Shown here piece after piece: positions 16,189 through 25,080 of a stretch of DNA of 64,000 nt (its first letter is position 1; each line of letters opens with the position of its first letter). Made by a program: the position numbers and the translations under genes. Under the pieces are notes generated by a model that was given only the letters and a program-made list of their open reading frames with translations, was not told where the DNA came from and searched no databases. The DNA lies in contig NZ_JAHMHW010000001.1 in NCBI RefSeq assembly GCF_020169515.1, positions 496,001-560,000 of the forward strand, written 5' to 3'. The DNA is from Paenibacillus vietnamensis. GTDB taxonomy: Bacteria; Bacillota; Bacilli; Paenibacillales; Paenibacillaceae.

Positions 16189-17451
16189 ATGAGTGCAGCA
16201 GAGAACAGTATTATCGCGGACGCCGGATTGGCTCCAGAAGGCAAATTGAAAATCGATTGGGTGCAGGCGCATATGCCGGTGCTGAACACGATCCGGGAGC
16301 AGTTCGAGAAGGAGCTGCCGTTTAAAGGGCTGAAGGTGACGATCGCACTGCATCTGGAAGCGAAAACGGCATATTTGGCCAAGGTTGTCAAAGCGGGCGG
16401 TGCGGAAGTGACAATTACCGGCAGCAATCCGCTTTCGACGCAGGACGACGTGTGCGCGGCACTTGTCGAAGACGGAATTACCGTGTTCGCGAAATACAAC
16501 CCGAGCGCAGAAGAGTTCAAGGCCCTTAACATCAAGGCGCTGGAATGGAAGCCCGATCTGATTATCGACGACGGAGGAGATCTTGCGACCATCCTGCATT
16601 CCGAGCGTCCTGAGCTGGGCGAGAATTTGCGAGGCGGCGCCGAAGAGACGACGACGGGCATTATCCGTCTGAAGGCGATCGAGAAGGAAGGAACCTTGAA
16701 GTTCCCGATGGTGGCGGTGAACGATGCTTACTGCAAGCATCTGTTCGATAACCGGTACGGCACGGGACAATCGGTATGGGACGGCATTAACCGGACGACG
16801 AATCTGATGGTGGCCGGCAAAACCGTCGTCGTCGTCGGCTACGGCTGGTGCGGCAAAGGGGTGGCGATGCGCGCGAAAGGACTTGGAGCGAACGTTGTCG
16901 TAACCGAAGTCGACGCGATCAAAGCGGTGGAAGCTTATATGGACGGCTTTGCCGTTATGCCGATGGCGGAAGCGGCGAAAATCGGCGAATTTTTCGTAAC
17001 CGTTACTGGCAACCGGGATGTCATCCGAGGCGAGCATTATGAGGTCATGAAGGACGGCGCACTTATTTCGAATGCGGGACACTTCGACGTCGAAGCGAAT
17101 AAGCCGGAGCTCGAGGCTTTATCGGCTAGCGTGCGTACCGTTCGCCGCAACATCGAGGAATATAAGCTGAAGGACGGCCGCAGCATTTATTTGCTGGCGG
17201 AAGGACGTCTCGTGAACCTGGCGGCAGGCGACGGCCATCCGGCCGAAATTATGGATATGACCTTTGCCCTGCAGGCGGTCGCTTTGAAATATGTGAACGA
17301 GAATTACAAATCGATCGGAAGCAAGGTCGTTAACGTCCCTTACGAGCTTGACGAGCAGGTCGCGAGACTTAAGCTTCAGTCGCTTGGCTTCGGCATCGAC
17401 ACGTTGACGAAGGAGCAAATCGAATACCTGGAAAGCTGGAAGGAAGCTTAA
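16189..17451 (+). CDS. ahcY: Adenosylhomocysteinase (S-adenosylhomocysteine hydrolase)
   Basis: Hydrolyses S-adenosylhomocysteine to adenosine and homocysteine, removing the inhibitory product of SAM-dependent methylation. The 420-residue protein has the substrate-domain motifs HLEAKTA (about 52-58), DDGGD, GAEETTTG (near 148) and VNDAYCKHLFDN with catalytic Lys and Asp. The NAD-binding loop VVGYGWCGKG is near 216, and SNAGHFDVE is also present. At about 420 residues it lacks the 40-residue insertion of longer bacterial enzymes. B. subtilis instead uses the Pfs/LuxS route, so this gene suggests a different or additional recycling path. It follows bshC by 47 nt with its own AGGAGG and shares its direction; homocysteine feeding cysteine supply would fit bacillithiol synthesis, but that link is inference. 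Confidence 0.96.
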   Translation: MSAAENSIIADAGLAPEGKLKIDWVQAHMPVLNTIREQFEKELPFKGLKVTIALHLEAKTAYLAKVVKAGGAEVTITGSNPLSTQDDVCAALVEDGITVFAKYNPSAEEFKALNIKALEWKPDLIIDDGGDLATILHSERPELGENLRGGAEETTTGIIRLKAIEKEGTLKFPMVAVNDAYCKHLFDNRYGTGQSVWDGINRTTNLMVAGKTVVVVGYGWCGKGVAMRAKGLGANVVVTEVDAIKAVEAYMDGFAVMPMAEAAKIGEFFVTVTGNRDVIRGEHYEVMKDGALISNAGHFDVEANKPELEALSASVRTVRRNIEEYKLKDGRSIYLLAEGRLVNLAAGDGHPAEIMDMTFALQAVALKYVNENYKSIGSKVVNVPYELDEQVARLKLQSLGFGIDTLTKEQIEYLESWKEA

Positions 17452-17501
17452 CCATACACGGATATCCTAGCAACAAGCTTCGGGTCGAATTTTGCAACCG
17501 G

Positions 17502-17540
17502 AAAAAGCAGGTCCCTCACTGGGCATCCTGCTTTTTTCTT
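17502..17540 (+). terminator. Terminator after ahcY
   Basis: AAAAAGCAGG pairs with CCTGCTTTTTT, with a longer loop of about 15 nt and a T-rich tail. Confidence 0.85.
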
Positions 17541-17568
17541 TTGAGCAGATTTACCCGTCTTAAATGTT

Positions 17569-17595
17569 TGTAACCTTTTTTTGTCATCCTCCGTC
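17569..17595 (+). promoter_or_regulatory. ECF-sigma-type promoter before DUF4349 lipoprotein gene
   Basis: TGTAAC (17569-17574), followed by a T-rich stretch, lies 17 nt before CGTC (17592-17595). This is the layout of SigX/SigW-class promoters of Bacillus (TGTAAC or TGAAAC, 16-17 nt, CGTC or CGTA). Initiation would fall near 17603, about 14 nt before the ribosome binding site. An almost identical site occurs at 62358-62383. Confidence 0.6.
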
Positions 17596-17629
17596 TGTAT
17601 CTACAAAACAGCATATAGGGGGGATTTTT

Positions 17630-18640
17630 TTGAAAAAACAGAGAAAATCGGTTTATGTATGGCTCGTCTTCTTGCTCCTGGCCGGTTTGCTTGCCGGCTG
17701 TTCGGCCGGCAACGCGGACGATTCGAAGGCGCAGTCGGAGCGAGGCACGGCAAACGGCTCCGGGTCTGTAGGCGGGGCGGCGCCCTACAATGGAAACGCG
17801 GCGGACGAGGAGGCGACAACCGCTTCAGGGGGCGAGTCGGGCGGTGAGTCCGAGGGCGCCGGCGGCATTGCCGCGGAAACGCTGGCCGGCGCGGAAGCTT
17901 TTAACCAGAAGATCATCTATACGGCTAACCTGACAATGAAGGTGGATGATTTGGCCGCCGCAGCAGGGAAGCTCCGCAGTGCAATCACGCAAAGCGGCGG
18001 CTACATTTTACAATTTCAGGATACGCGCTATAACGGGGAGATTGGCTCAAGCTATACGATTAAGGTGCCGGCAGCCGGGTTTATGCCGTTTATCGATCTT
18101 GTCGAGCAAATCGAACACCGCAGCTTCGAGAGGAATATCGGCGGCAAGGATGTGTCCGAGGAGTACGTGGATCTGGAAGCCAGGCTGAAAGCGAAGCAGC
18201 TGGTGGAGGCGCGGCTGCTCGAGATGATGGATAAAGCGACGAAAGCCGACGATTTGCTCAAGTTTTCGGATCAGATCGGACAGGTGCAGGAGGAAATCGA
18301 ACGTATTCAAGGCAGACTTCGTTATCTGGACAACAACGTTGCGTTCTCGACCGTCGAGCTGAGCATGTATCAGACGGATCAGACAGTCAAGCAGCTGTCT
18401 GCTGCGGATGACGGATTGGGAGGCAAAATGCTGCAGGCGCTGACGGACAATACGAGGAACGTATGGGAAGGCGTGAAGCTGCTTCTGATCTTTGTGGCGG
18501 GTGCGCTGCCCGTACTGATCGCGCTCGCCGTCATCGCAGCGCCGATCATTTGGCTGAGGAGGAAAAAGGCGAAAGCGGCGGCAGCATTGAACCGTCCTTC
18601 CGCGCCGCAGAGTCAGCCTGATGGGGAATCGCAAGGTTAA
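17630..18640 (+). CDS. DUF4349 domain lipoprotein
   Basis: A 336-residue protein. The TTG at 17630 is the start, with TAGGGGGGA at 17617-17624; the longer frame to 17564 overlaps the promoter. A signal peptide ends in the lipobox LLAGCS (Cys near residue 26), followed by about 70 residues of low-complexity Gly/Ser/Ala/Glu linker. The DUF4349 domain (about 90-280) has KIIYTANLTMKVDD, an IKVPAAGF strand, a predicted coiled coil (EYVDLEARLKAKQLVEARL) and STVELSMYQ. A C-terminal membrane helix (about 290-312) is followed by RRKKAKA. The protein is thus tethered at both ends. The function of DUF4349 is unknown; the promoter suggests envelope-stress control. Confidence 0.88.
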   Translation: MKKQRKSVYVWLVFLLLAGLLAGCSAGNADDSKAQSERGTANGSGSVGGAAPYNGNAADEEATTASGGESGGESEGAGGIAAETLAGAEAFNQKIIYTANLTMKVDDLAAAAGKLRSAITQSGGYILQFQDTRYNGEIGSSYTIKVPAAGFMPFIDLVEQIEHRSFERNIGGKDVSEEYVDLEARLKAKQLVEARLLEMMDKATKADDLLKFSDQIGQVQEEIERIQGRLRYLDNNVAFSTVELSMYQTDQTVKQLSAADDGLGGKMLQALTDNTRNVWEGVKLLLIFVAGALPVLIALAVIAAPIIWLRRKKAKAAAALNRPSAPQSQPDGESQG

Positions 18641-18673
18641 GGCCGATAATCATTAATAGAGTGAAATATTTTC

Positions 18674-18708
18674 AAAAAATCCTGCTCTTTGAGCAGGATT
18701 TTTATTTT
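18674..18708 (+). terminator. Terminator before mraZ
   Basis: AAAAATCCTGCTC pairs perfectly with GAGCAGGATTTTT around TTT. It insulates the dcw cluster from the lipoprotein gene. Confidence 0.92.
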
Positions 18709-18730
18709 AGGTGGCGAACTACTGTATCTT

Positions 18731-18780
18731 AGTGGGGGAAAGTGGAGCGAAGTGGTGGATTTAGGGGAGAAGGTGGAGCG
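18731..18780 (+). promoter_or_regulatory. MraZ operator: five 10-bp direct repeats
   Basis: Five consecutive units with a 10-bp period are visible: AGTGGGGGAA, AGTGGAGCGA, AGTGGTGGAT, TTAGGGGAGA and AGGTGGAGCG. MraZ binds GTGG- or TGGG-containing direct repeats spaced about one helical turn apart just upstream of its own gene, so this is the expected autoregulatory operator. The last repeat doubles as the mraZ ribosome binding site region. A weak -10-like TATCTT lies immediately upstream at 18725-18730. Confidence 0.8.
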
Positions 18781-18785
18781 GTTAT

Positions 18786-19223
18786 ATGTTTATGGGTGAA
18801 TACCAACATAGCATTGATGAAAAAGGCCGCATCATCATTCCTTCCAAATTCCGCGAATCGTTAGGAGCTTCGTTCATTGCCACCCGCGGCTTGGACAACT
18901 GTCTGTTCGTATATCCGATGAGCGAGTGGAGCGTATTGGAGCAGAAGCTGAAATCTCTGCCTCTTATGAAGTCCGATGCGCGCGCGTTTACCCGGTTTTT
19001 CTTCTCCGGGGCGACCGAATGCGAGCTAGACAAACAGGGAAGGGTAAACATACCCAGCCATCTTCGCGAATATGCGAAGCTGGACAAGGATTGCATGGTG
19101 CTCGGGGTATCCAGCCGCGTTGAAATCTGGAGCAAGCAAACTTGGGACGGCTATTACGAGCAATCGGAGCAAGCCTTTAATGAAATCGCGGAGAAGCTTG
19201 TCGATTTCGATTTTAACTTCTAG
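18786..19223 (+). CDS. mraZ: Division/cell wall cluster transcriptional repressor MraZ
   Basis: A 145-residue protein made of two AbrB-like SpoVT/MraZ half-domains. Each has its DNA-contacting loop: [14 protein letters not shown] (about 11-24) and [14 protein letters not shown] (about 82-95). It oligomerises into a ring and binds the direct repeats in front of its own gene to control the dcw operon. ATG at 18786 is used, with GAAGGTGGAG upstream; a second in-frame ATG follows two codons later. It is the first gene of a run in one direction to ftsZ. Confidence 0.97.
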   Translation: MFMGEYQHSIDEKGRIIIPSKFRESLGASFIATRGLDNCLFVYPMSEWSVLEQKLKSLPLMKSDARAFTRFFFSGATECELDKQGRVNIPSHLREYAKLDKDCMVLGVSSRVEIWSKQTWDGYYEQSEQAFNEIAEKLVDFDFNF

Positions 19224-19253
19224 AACAGACAACCAGAACGGGAGGGCTGAAGC

Positions 19254-20204
19254 GTGTTTCAGCATATTACAGTGCTATTGGAGGAAGCGGTTGACGGCCT
19301 CGCCGTCAAGCCGGACGGCATCTACGTCGATTGCACGCTTGGGGGAGCGGGCCACAGCGGGCTCATAGCTTCCCGTCTAGGCGAAGGAGGGCGGCTGATC
19401 GCATTCGACCAGGATGACTGGGCGCTGGACAATGCTCGCGTTAAGCTGGCTCCTTACATGGATAAAGTGACGCTGGTCAAAAGCAATTTCCGGTATTTAG
19501 AGCAGGAGCTTAGCGGCTGCGGCGTTCCTATGAAGGACGGCGTGCCGCAGGTGGACGGCATTTTGTTTGACCTGGGCGTGTCGAGCCCGCAGCTTGACGA
19601 AGCCGAACGCGGCTTCAGCTACAACCACGATGCCCCGCTTGACATGCGGATGGACCGCGAAGGCGATTTGACCGCCCACGAGATCGTCAACACGTGGGAA
19701 GAACGCGAAATAGCTCGCATACTCGACCGCTACGGCGAAGAGAAGTTCGCGAGATCGATCGCACGCAACATTGTGAAGGCGAGAGAAAAGGCGGCTATTG
19801 AAACAACGGGTGAGCTGGCGGAGCTGGTTAAGCTCTCCATTCCGGCGGCGGCAAGAAGAACCGGCGGCCATCCGGCCAAACGCTCGTTTCAGGCGCTGCG
19901 CATAGCGGTCAACGACGAGCTCGGCGCGGAGGAAGATGCGCTTGAGCAGACGATCCGCTGCTTGAAGCCCGGAGGACGGGCTTCCGTCATTACGTTTCAT
20001 TCGCTTGAAGATCGGATTTGCAAGCAAATATTTGCGAAGTTTGTGGAGAAATGCACCTGTCCGCCGGATTTTCCGCTTTGCGTATGCGGCGGCGGCGGCT
20101 CGGTCAAGCTGGTTAACCGGAAACCCATCGTGCCCGGCGAGCAGGAGCTGGAGCTTAATCCGCGCGCTCGGTCGGCAAAGCTAAGAATAGCAGAAAAATT
20201 GTAA
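19254..20204 (+). CDS. rsmH: 16S rRNA (cytosine(1402)-N4)-methyltransferase
   Basis: Methylates N4 of C1402 in the ribosomal P site, using SAM. A 316-residue protein of normal length with [10 protein letters not shown] at the N-terminus (substrate and SAM contact), the SAM-binding loop [11 protein letters not shown] (about 23-33), [19 protein letters not shown], the [15 protein letters not shown] motif and [10 protein letters not shown]. The GTG start at 19254 is supported by GGGAGGG. As in most bacteria it follows mraZ. Confidence 0.98.
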   Translation: MFQHITVLLEEAVDGLAVKPDGIYVDCTLGGAGHSGLIASRLGEGGRLIAFDQDDWALDNARVKLAPYMDKVTLVKSNFRYLEQELSGCGVPMKDGVPQVDGILFDLGVSSPQLDEAERGFSYNHDAPLDMRMDREGDLTAHEIVNTWEEREIARILDRYGEEKFARSIARNIVKAREKAAIETTGELAELVKLSIPAAARRTGGHPAKRSFQALRIAVNDELGAEEDALEQTIRCLKPGGRASVITFHSLEDRICKQIFAKFVEKCTCPPDFPLCVCGGGGSVKLVNRKPIVPGEQELELNPRARSAKLRIAEKL

Positions 20205-20218
20205 GAGGGGGATTTGAA

Positions 20219-20620
20219 TTGGCGTACGTGAATGGTAATTTGGCGCTGCAGCCGAAACGAAAGCAGGACCGGCAGCCTGAGATTAAGGAGAAGAAACGTG
20301 TCGTTGTCACCCGGAAGTCATTGCCCGTACAGGAGAAGCTGTTGTATATGTTCACCGTTGTTATTTGCGTTATCGTCGCAGGCGTTATTATTTCGCGTTA
20401 CGCACAAATTTACAGCATGAATCTGGAAATTAAACAGCTGAACAGCGACTATCAGGCTGTGAATGTCGAGCTGGAAGATTTGAAGAAGCAAGTTGAGATG
20501 CTGAGCGATCCGGAGCGGATCCGCAGGCTGGCGGAAACGCAAGGGATGGTAAGCACAATGGAAGGCGGCATTATGGTGAACACCGGCGGAGACGAAGTCA
20601 CGTCGGCTATGCGTGAATAG
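20219..20620 (+). CDS. ftsL: Cell division protein FtsL
   Basis: A 133-residue bitopic membrane protein: about 40 cytoplasmic, Lys/Arg-rich residues, one membrane helix (about 42-62, LLYMFTVVICVIVAG) and an extracellular leucine-zipper-like coiled coil (QIYSMNLEIKQLNSDYQ). It is part of the FtsL-DivIC-DivIB divisome complex that regulates septal peptidoglycan synthesis. Sequence conservation is low in this family, so position between rsmH and the class B PBP and topology carry the call. The start is TTG at 20219 with AAGAGGGGGA upstream. Confidence 0.92.
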   Translation: MAYVNGNLALQPKRKQDRQPEIKEKKRVVVTRKSLPVQEKLLYMFTVVICVIVAGVIISRYAQIYSMNLEIKQLNSDYQAVNVELEDLKKQVEMLSDPERIRRLAETQGMVSTMEGGIMVNTGGDEVTSAMRE

Positions 20621-20631
20621 GGTGATGAACG

Positions 20632-22923
20632 ATGAAAAAAAGAATGCGGATGCGTACGTTGTTTTTTGGAGGGGTAATGACCCTCCTTTTTCTCATTTTA
20701 GTAAGCCGAATCTATTACGTTCAGGTCGTGCAGGGCGCAGAGTGGTATGAGAGAGCCAAGGAACGGTGGTCTGCGAACGAGGAGCTGGTCGCCAAGCGGG
20801 GCACCATTACGGACCGTAACGGCAACATGCTGGCGATGGATACGTACGCATATAACGTCGCGGTGGATCCGAAGCTCATTCACGAGCTCGACATAGCGGA
20901 TGAAGTCATTGAAGGCTTGAGCGATATCCTCGGCATGTCCGAGGAGGCGATGCGAACGCACGTGACGGCCAAAAAAGAAAACGGGGAATACGTAAGTCAA
21001 AGAGAAGTGCGCAATGGAGGCTGGCAAATCGACAAGCAGGTTGCCGATCAAATCGAGGAATTCAGGAACGGGCTTGAGAAGGAAAACAAGGTGTCCAATG
21101 TCGGCATTTATATGTACGATCAATTAAAACGCTTTTATCCTAGATACGAAACAGCTTCGCAATTGGTAGGCTATATCGATAAGGACGGCAATGCGATGAC
21201 GGGCGTGGAAGCCTTCTTTAACGAGCAGCTCAGCGGAAAAAACGGCCATATTACGTACGAGAAGGACGGTAAGCGCGTACAGCTGGCGGAAGGCGAGGTT
21301 GATTACCAGCCTGCCGAGGACGGCCAGGACGTGAAGCTTACGATAGACGGCGATATTCAGAATTACGTAGAAGAAGCGCTGAAGGAAATCGTCAAGGAAT
21401 ACGCTCCGAAAAGCGCGACGGCGATTGCCGCCGATCCGAATACGATGGAAATTTTGGCAATGGCTAATATGCCCGAGTACGATCCGAACGTGTATTGGAA
21501 AAACAATGCCGGATCTTACAATCATGCGGTCAAGTCGCTGTACGAGCCCGGATCAACCTTCAAAATCGTGACGCTCGCCGCAGCGGTGCAGGAGGGGCTG
21601 TTTAATCCGAATGAGATGTACAAATCGGGCAGTATCTCCATTCCGGGCGTACCAAGAGCAATTCGCGACATCAAGCGTGAAGGCTGGGGTACGATCTCCT
21701 TCCTGGAAGGCTTGAAATATTCGAGTAACGTCGCATTCGTCAAGCTCGGCTACGAGCGGCTGGGAGAGGAAAAATTCAAGGAATACATTTCTCAATTTGG
21801 CTTCGGCCAAAAAACAGGCATCCAGCTCGGCGGCGAATTAAGCGGCCGGATCAATTTGCGCTATCCTCTCGAGGTTGCGAACGCGACGTTCGGACAGGGG
21901 GTATCGGTTACGCCGATCCAGCAGGTTGCCGCAGTCGCGGCCGTCGCCAACGGCGGCAAGCTGCTTCAGCCGCAAATCGTAAAAGAATTTATCGATCCCG
22001 TTACGAAGACGACGACGAAAGTAGAGCCGAAGGTGATCCGCCAGGTCATCTCCGAGGAAACGTCCCGCAAGGTGGGCGAATATTTGGAGCAGGTCGTATC
22101 CGACCAGGAGATCGGCACGGGTAAAAACGCTTATATTGAAGGTTATCGGGTGGCGGGCAAAACCGGTACGGCGCAAAAGGTTGTCGGCACCGGCTATGCG
22201 ACCGACAAATTCGTCGTATCGTTTATCGGCTACGCGCCCGTTGAAAATCCGAAAATCGTCGTGTATATCGTCGTTGACGAGCCGAACGATCCATTGGTAG
22301 GCGGCGGTAAGGTTGCCGCTCCGGCCTTTAAGCAAATCGTACTGAAGAGCCTGCGCAAAATGGGCGTGGCACCAAGCTACAAAACGGACGAAGCTGCTGG
22401 GAAGGCCGAAGTGTCGGTCGCCGTTCCTAACGTAACCGAAATGAGCCTGTCGCAAGCGAAGTCGGAGCTTAAGGTAAAAGGAATGACATCCGAGCAGGTC
22501 GGCAACGGCAATACCGTGATTCAGCAGATTCCGCCGGCAGACTCCATCGTGCATCCGACGCAGCGCGTCTATCTGATTACAGAACAGAGGGACAAGCTGA
22601 CGATTCCGGATTTAACCGGCGTATCGCTCAGGGATGCACTGGAAATAACGTCCTTGATCGGCATTCGCCTCATTCCGGAAGGACAGGGCTATGTCGTGTC
22701 CCAGACGGAAGAGACGATGAACAACGTAAAGGTGCTCAAGGTCGTCCTCGCACCGCCGGAGGAAGCCGCCGTTCAGGCTGCAACAGCGGAAGAGAACGCA
22801 GGCGCCGGTACCGCGGACGAAACGGCGACGGAAGGCGGCGAAAGCCAGAATGCCGCATCTGAAGGCGAATCAAAGCCGGAGGACTCCGGCGGCAGCGCGG
22901 AAAGCGCCGTTCAACAACAATAA
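20632..22923 (+). CDS. pbpB: Class B penicillin-binding protein with PASTA domains (PBP2B/FtsI type)
   Basis: The septal transpeptidase that crosslinks peptidoglycan at division. A 763-residue protein with a membrane anchor (about 9-28), a pedestal (dimerisation) domain and a transpeptidase domain with SxxK at STFK (near residue 307), SxN at SSN (near 364) and KTG (near 508). Two C-terminal PASTA repeats (about 590-715) follow, then a low-complexity acidic tail rich in Ala, Glu and Gly that is longer than in B. subtilis PBP2B. It follows ftsL by 11 nt. The tandem with spoVD is the standard Bacillales arrangement, in which the first copy serves vegetative septation. Confidence 0.95.
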   Translation: MKKRMRMRTLFFGGVMTLLFLILVSRIYYVQVVQGAEWYERAKERWSANEELVAKRGTITDRNGNMLAMDTYAYNVAVDPKLIHELDIADEVIEGLSDILGMSEEAMRTHVTAKKENGEYVSQREVRNGGWQIDKQVADQIEEFRNGLEKENKVSNVGIYMYDQLKRFYPRYETASQLVGYIDKDGNAMTGVEAFFNEQLSGKNGHITYEKDGKRVQLAEGEVDYQPAEDGQDVKLTIDGDIQNYVEEALKEIVKEYAPKSATAIAADPNTMEILAMANMPEYDPNVYWKNNAGSYNHAVKSLYEPGSTFKIVTLAAAVQEGLFNPNEMYKSGSISIPGVPRAIRDIKREGWGTISFLEGLKYSSNVAFVKLGYERLGEEKFKEYISQFGFGQKTGIQLGGELSGRINLRYPLEVANATFGQGVSVTPIQQVAAVAAVANGGKLLQPQIVKEFIDPVTKTTTKVEPKVIRQVISEETSRKVGEYLEQVVSDQEIGTGKNAYIEGYRVAGKTGTAQKVVGTGYATDKFVVSFIGYAPVENPKIVVYIVVDEPNDPLVGGGKVAAPAFKQIVLKSLRKMGVAPSYKTDEAAGKAEVSVAVPNVTEMSLSQAKSELKVKGMTSEQVGNGNTVIQQIPPADSIVHPTQRVYLITEQRDKLTIPDLTGVSLRDALEITSLIGIRLIPEGQGYVVSQTEETMNNVKVLKVVLAPPEEAAVQAATAEENAGAGTADETATEGGESQNAASEGESKPEDSGGSAESAVQQQ

Positions 22924-23006
22924 AGAAAATGGGCCGGCTAAGACATCTGAACCCGGTCCAGCCAGAGCTTGTTCTATCCTCCGCTTGTCCCGAATAGGCT
23001 TGGAAT

Positions 23007-23024
23007 GAGCGTCAGCATACGCTC
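23007..23024 (+). other. Hairpin between pbpB and spoVD
   Basis: GAGCGT (23007-23012) pairs perfectly with ACGCTC (23019-23024). A second repeat, GGGCCGG/CCGGTCC, lies just upstream. There is no clear T tail, so it is not a convincing terminator; it may tune read-through into the sporulation-specific gene. Confidence 0.45.
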
Positions 23025-23060
23025 CTTTCGGAATTTCGCTGGGCGGAGGGGGAACGGGGA

Positions 23061-25001
23061 ATGAAGGTATCCAATGTAACAGTAAGGCGCCGCTTATTCA
23101 TCATTTTGATATTGGGCGGCGCCGCTTTTCTTGCTTTATGCTTCCGGCTGGGGTACGTACAGCTGTGGACGGGCGAAGAGCTGGCGGACAAGGCCGAGGA
23201 TTCATGGAGGCGCAATGTGCCGTATATGGCCAAACGCGGGGAAATCATAGACCGCAACGGCGTCAAACTGGCTTATAATGTGAGCTCTCCTACGGTATAT
23301 GCGATTCCGGTGCAGATCAAGGATAAGGAAAGCACGGCGGCAGCGCTGGCTCCGCTCCTGGATATGAGCGTCGATACAATATTAAAAAATATTAAGAAAA
23401 AAGAAATGGTCGTCAAAGTAGGATCGGGCGGCCGTAAAATCACGATCGACAAAGCCGAGCAAATTCGTAACCTGGCGCTGCCGGGAATCGTTGTAGCAGA
23501 GGACAATAAACGGTTTTACCCGTTCGGAAGTCTGGCCTCTCATGTGCTTGGTTTCACGGGCATCGACAATCAGGGCTTGACCGGAATCGAGGCCAAATAC
23601 GACAAGGAGCTGAGCGGAATCAAGGGCAGCGTTTCGTTCATGACGGACGCAGCGGGACGACTCATTCCGAATACTACTGATACGTATAACGCTCCTCAGG
23701 ACGGGCTGACGATGCAGCTGACGATCGACCAGAACATTCAGACGGTCATGGAGCGGGAGCTCGATCAGGCAATGACCAAGCTTCAGCCTGACGGCATCAT
23801 CGCGATTGCGATGGATCCGAATAACGGTGAAATACTCGGCATGGCGAGCCGTCCAACCTTCGAGCCGGATAAGTACCGCGAGGTCGCAAGCGAGGTTTAT
23901 AACCGCAATCTGCCGATATGGATGACATACGAGCCGGGTTCCACGTTCAAAATTATTACCCTCGCGGCCGCTTTGGAGGAAAAAAAAGTCGACTTGAAAA
24001 ACGAGCGATTTTTCGATCCGGGCGCCATCGAGATCGGGGGGGCAAGGCTGCGCTGCTGGAAAAAAGGCGGCCACGGCAGCCAAACGTTCCTTGAAGTCGT
24101 GGAAAACTCCTGCAACCCCGGATTTGTGACGCTAGGCAACCGGCTGGGCAAAGAAAAGCTGTTCGATTACATTAAAAATTTCGGCTTCGGCACGAAAACC
24201 GGCATCGACATTCCAGGCGAGGAGAACGGGATTTTGTTCAAGCTAAGCCAGGTCGGCCCCGTCGAGCTCGCTACAACGGCTTTCGGCCAAGGCGTATCCG
24301 TGACGCCGATTCAGCAAATTGCGGCCGTGTCGGCCGCGATCAACGGCGGAACGCTGTATAAGCCGCATGTCGCCAAGGCTTGGATCAACCCCGAGACGAA
24401 CGAAACCGTTGAGACGGTCGAACCGGAAGCGGTCCGCAAAGTCATATCCGAGGAAACGTCAAAGCAGGTGCGCGAGGCGCTCGAAAGCGTCGTAGCCCAA
24501 GGAACGGGGAAAAACGCATTTATCGACGGCTACCGTGTCGGCGGCAAAACGGGAACGGCGCAGAAGGTCATCAACGGAAGGTACTCGCCGAATGAGCACA
24601 TCGTATCGTTCATCGGCTTTGCTCCGGCAGACGATCCGCAAATCGTCATCTACGTAGCGGTCGACAACCCGGAAGGCATTCAATTCGGCGGCGTGGTGGC
24701 TGCCCCGATCGTCCACAACATTATGGAGGACGCCCTGTCGATTCTGGAAGTGCCCCCGCGCGAGAAGCAAATCGAGCGCGATTATAAATACGGCGAAACG
24801 CCGATCGTAACCGTACCGAATCTGGTGGGGAAATCGGTGGCCGAGCTTTACGAGGATTTGAACATGAATTTTAACCTGACGACCGCCGGCTCCGGCAAGA
24901 CGGTCATCCGTCAGGCGCCGGCCGCAGGTACCCGCGTCGATCGCGGCTCCACAATCCGTATCTATTTAGGCGAAGATGATAATATATCCCACACCCATTG
25001 A
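23061..25001 (+). CDS. spoVD: Stage V sporulation protein D (sporulation class B PBP)
   Basis: A 646-residue class B PBP needed for spore cortex peptidoglycan, working with the SEDS protein SpoVE. N-terminal anchor (about 12-31), pedestal domain, and transpeptidase motifs STFK (near 295), SCN (near 349) and KTG (near 495). A single C-terminal PASTA domain (about 583-640) is the SpoVD pattern, against two in the preceding PBP. An ATG with GGAGGGGGAACGGGG upstream starts it. A 137-nt gap containing a hairpin separates it from pbpB, leaving room for a sporulation promoter, which is expected from B. subtilis but not confidently seen here. Confidence 0.94.
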   Translation: MKVSNVTVRRRLFIILILGGAAFLALCFRLGYVQLWTGEELADKAEDSWRRNVPYMAKRGEIIDRNGVKLAYNVSSPTVYAIPVQIKDKESTAAALAPLLDMSVDTILKNIKKKEMVVKVGSGGRKITIDKAEQIRNLALPGIVVAEDNKRFYPFGSLASHVLGFTGIDNQGLTGIEAKYDKELSGIKGSVSFMTDAAGRLIPNTTDTYNAPQDGLTMQLTIDQNIQTVMERELDQAMTKLQPDGIIAIAMDPNNGEILGMASRPTFEPDKYREVASEVYNRNLPIWMTYEPGSTFKIITLAAALEEKKVDLKNERFFDPGAIEIGGARLRCWKKGGHGSQTFLEVVENSCNPGFVTLGNRLGKEKLFDYIKNFGFGTKTGIDIPGEENGILFKLSQVGPVELATTAFGQGVSVTPIQQIAAVSAAINGGTLYKPHVAKAWINPETNETVETVEPEAVRKVISEETSKQVREALESVVAQGTGKNAFIDGYRVGGKTGTAQKVINGRYSPNEHIVSFIGFAPADDPQIVIYVAVDNPEGIQFGGVVAAPIVHNIMEDALSILEVPPREKQIERDYKYGETPIVTVPNLVGKSVAELYEDLNMNFNLTTAGSGKTVIRQAPAAGTRVDRGSTIRIYLGEDDNISHTH

Positions 25002-25080
25002 CTATAATGGTAGTTAACGAGGGCGCTTCTGACGGTATGCGCGAAGGTCCGCCGGCGCCCAAGGGGAGGGGTTGAGGCAG

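Noticed and set aside
23007..23060. Sigma-E promoter before spoVD
   Set aside because: A CATACGCT resembles a sigma-E -10 box, but no -35 at proper spacing is present and it overlaps the hairpin, so I do not call it.
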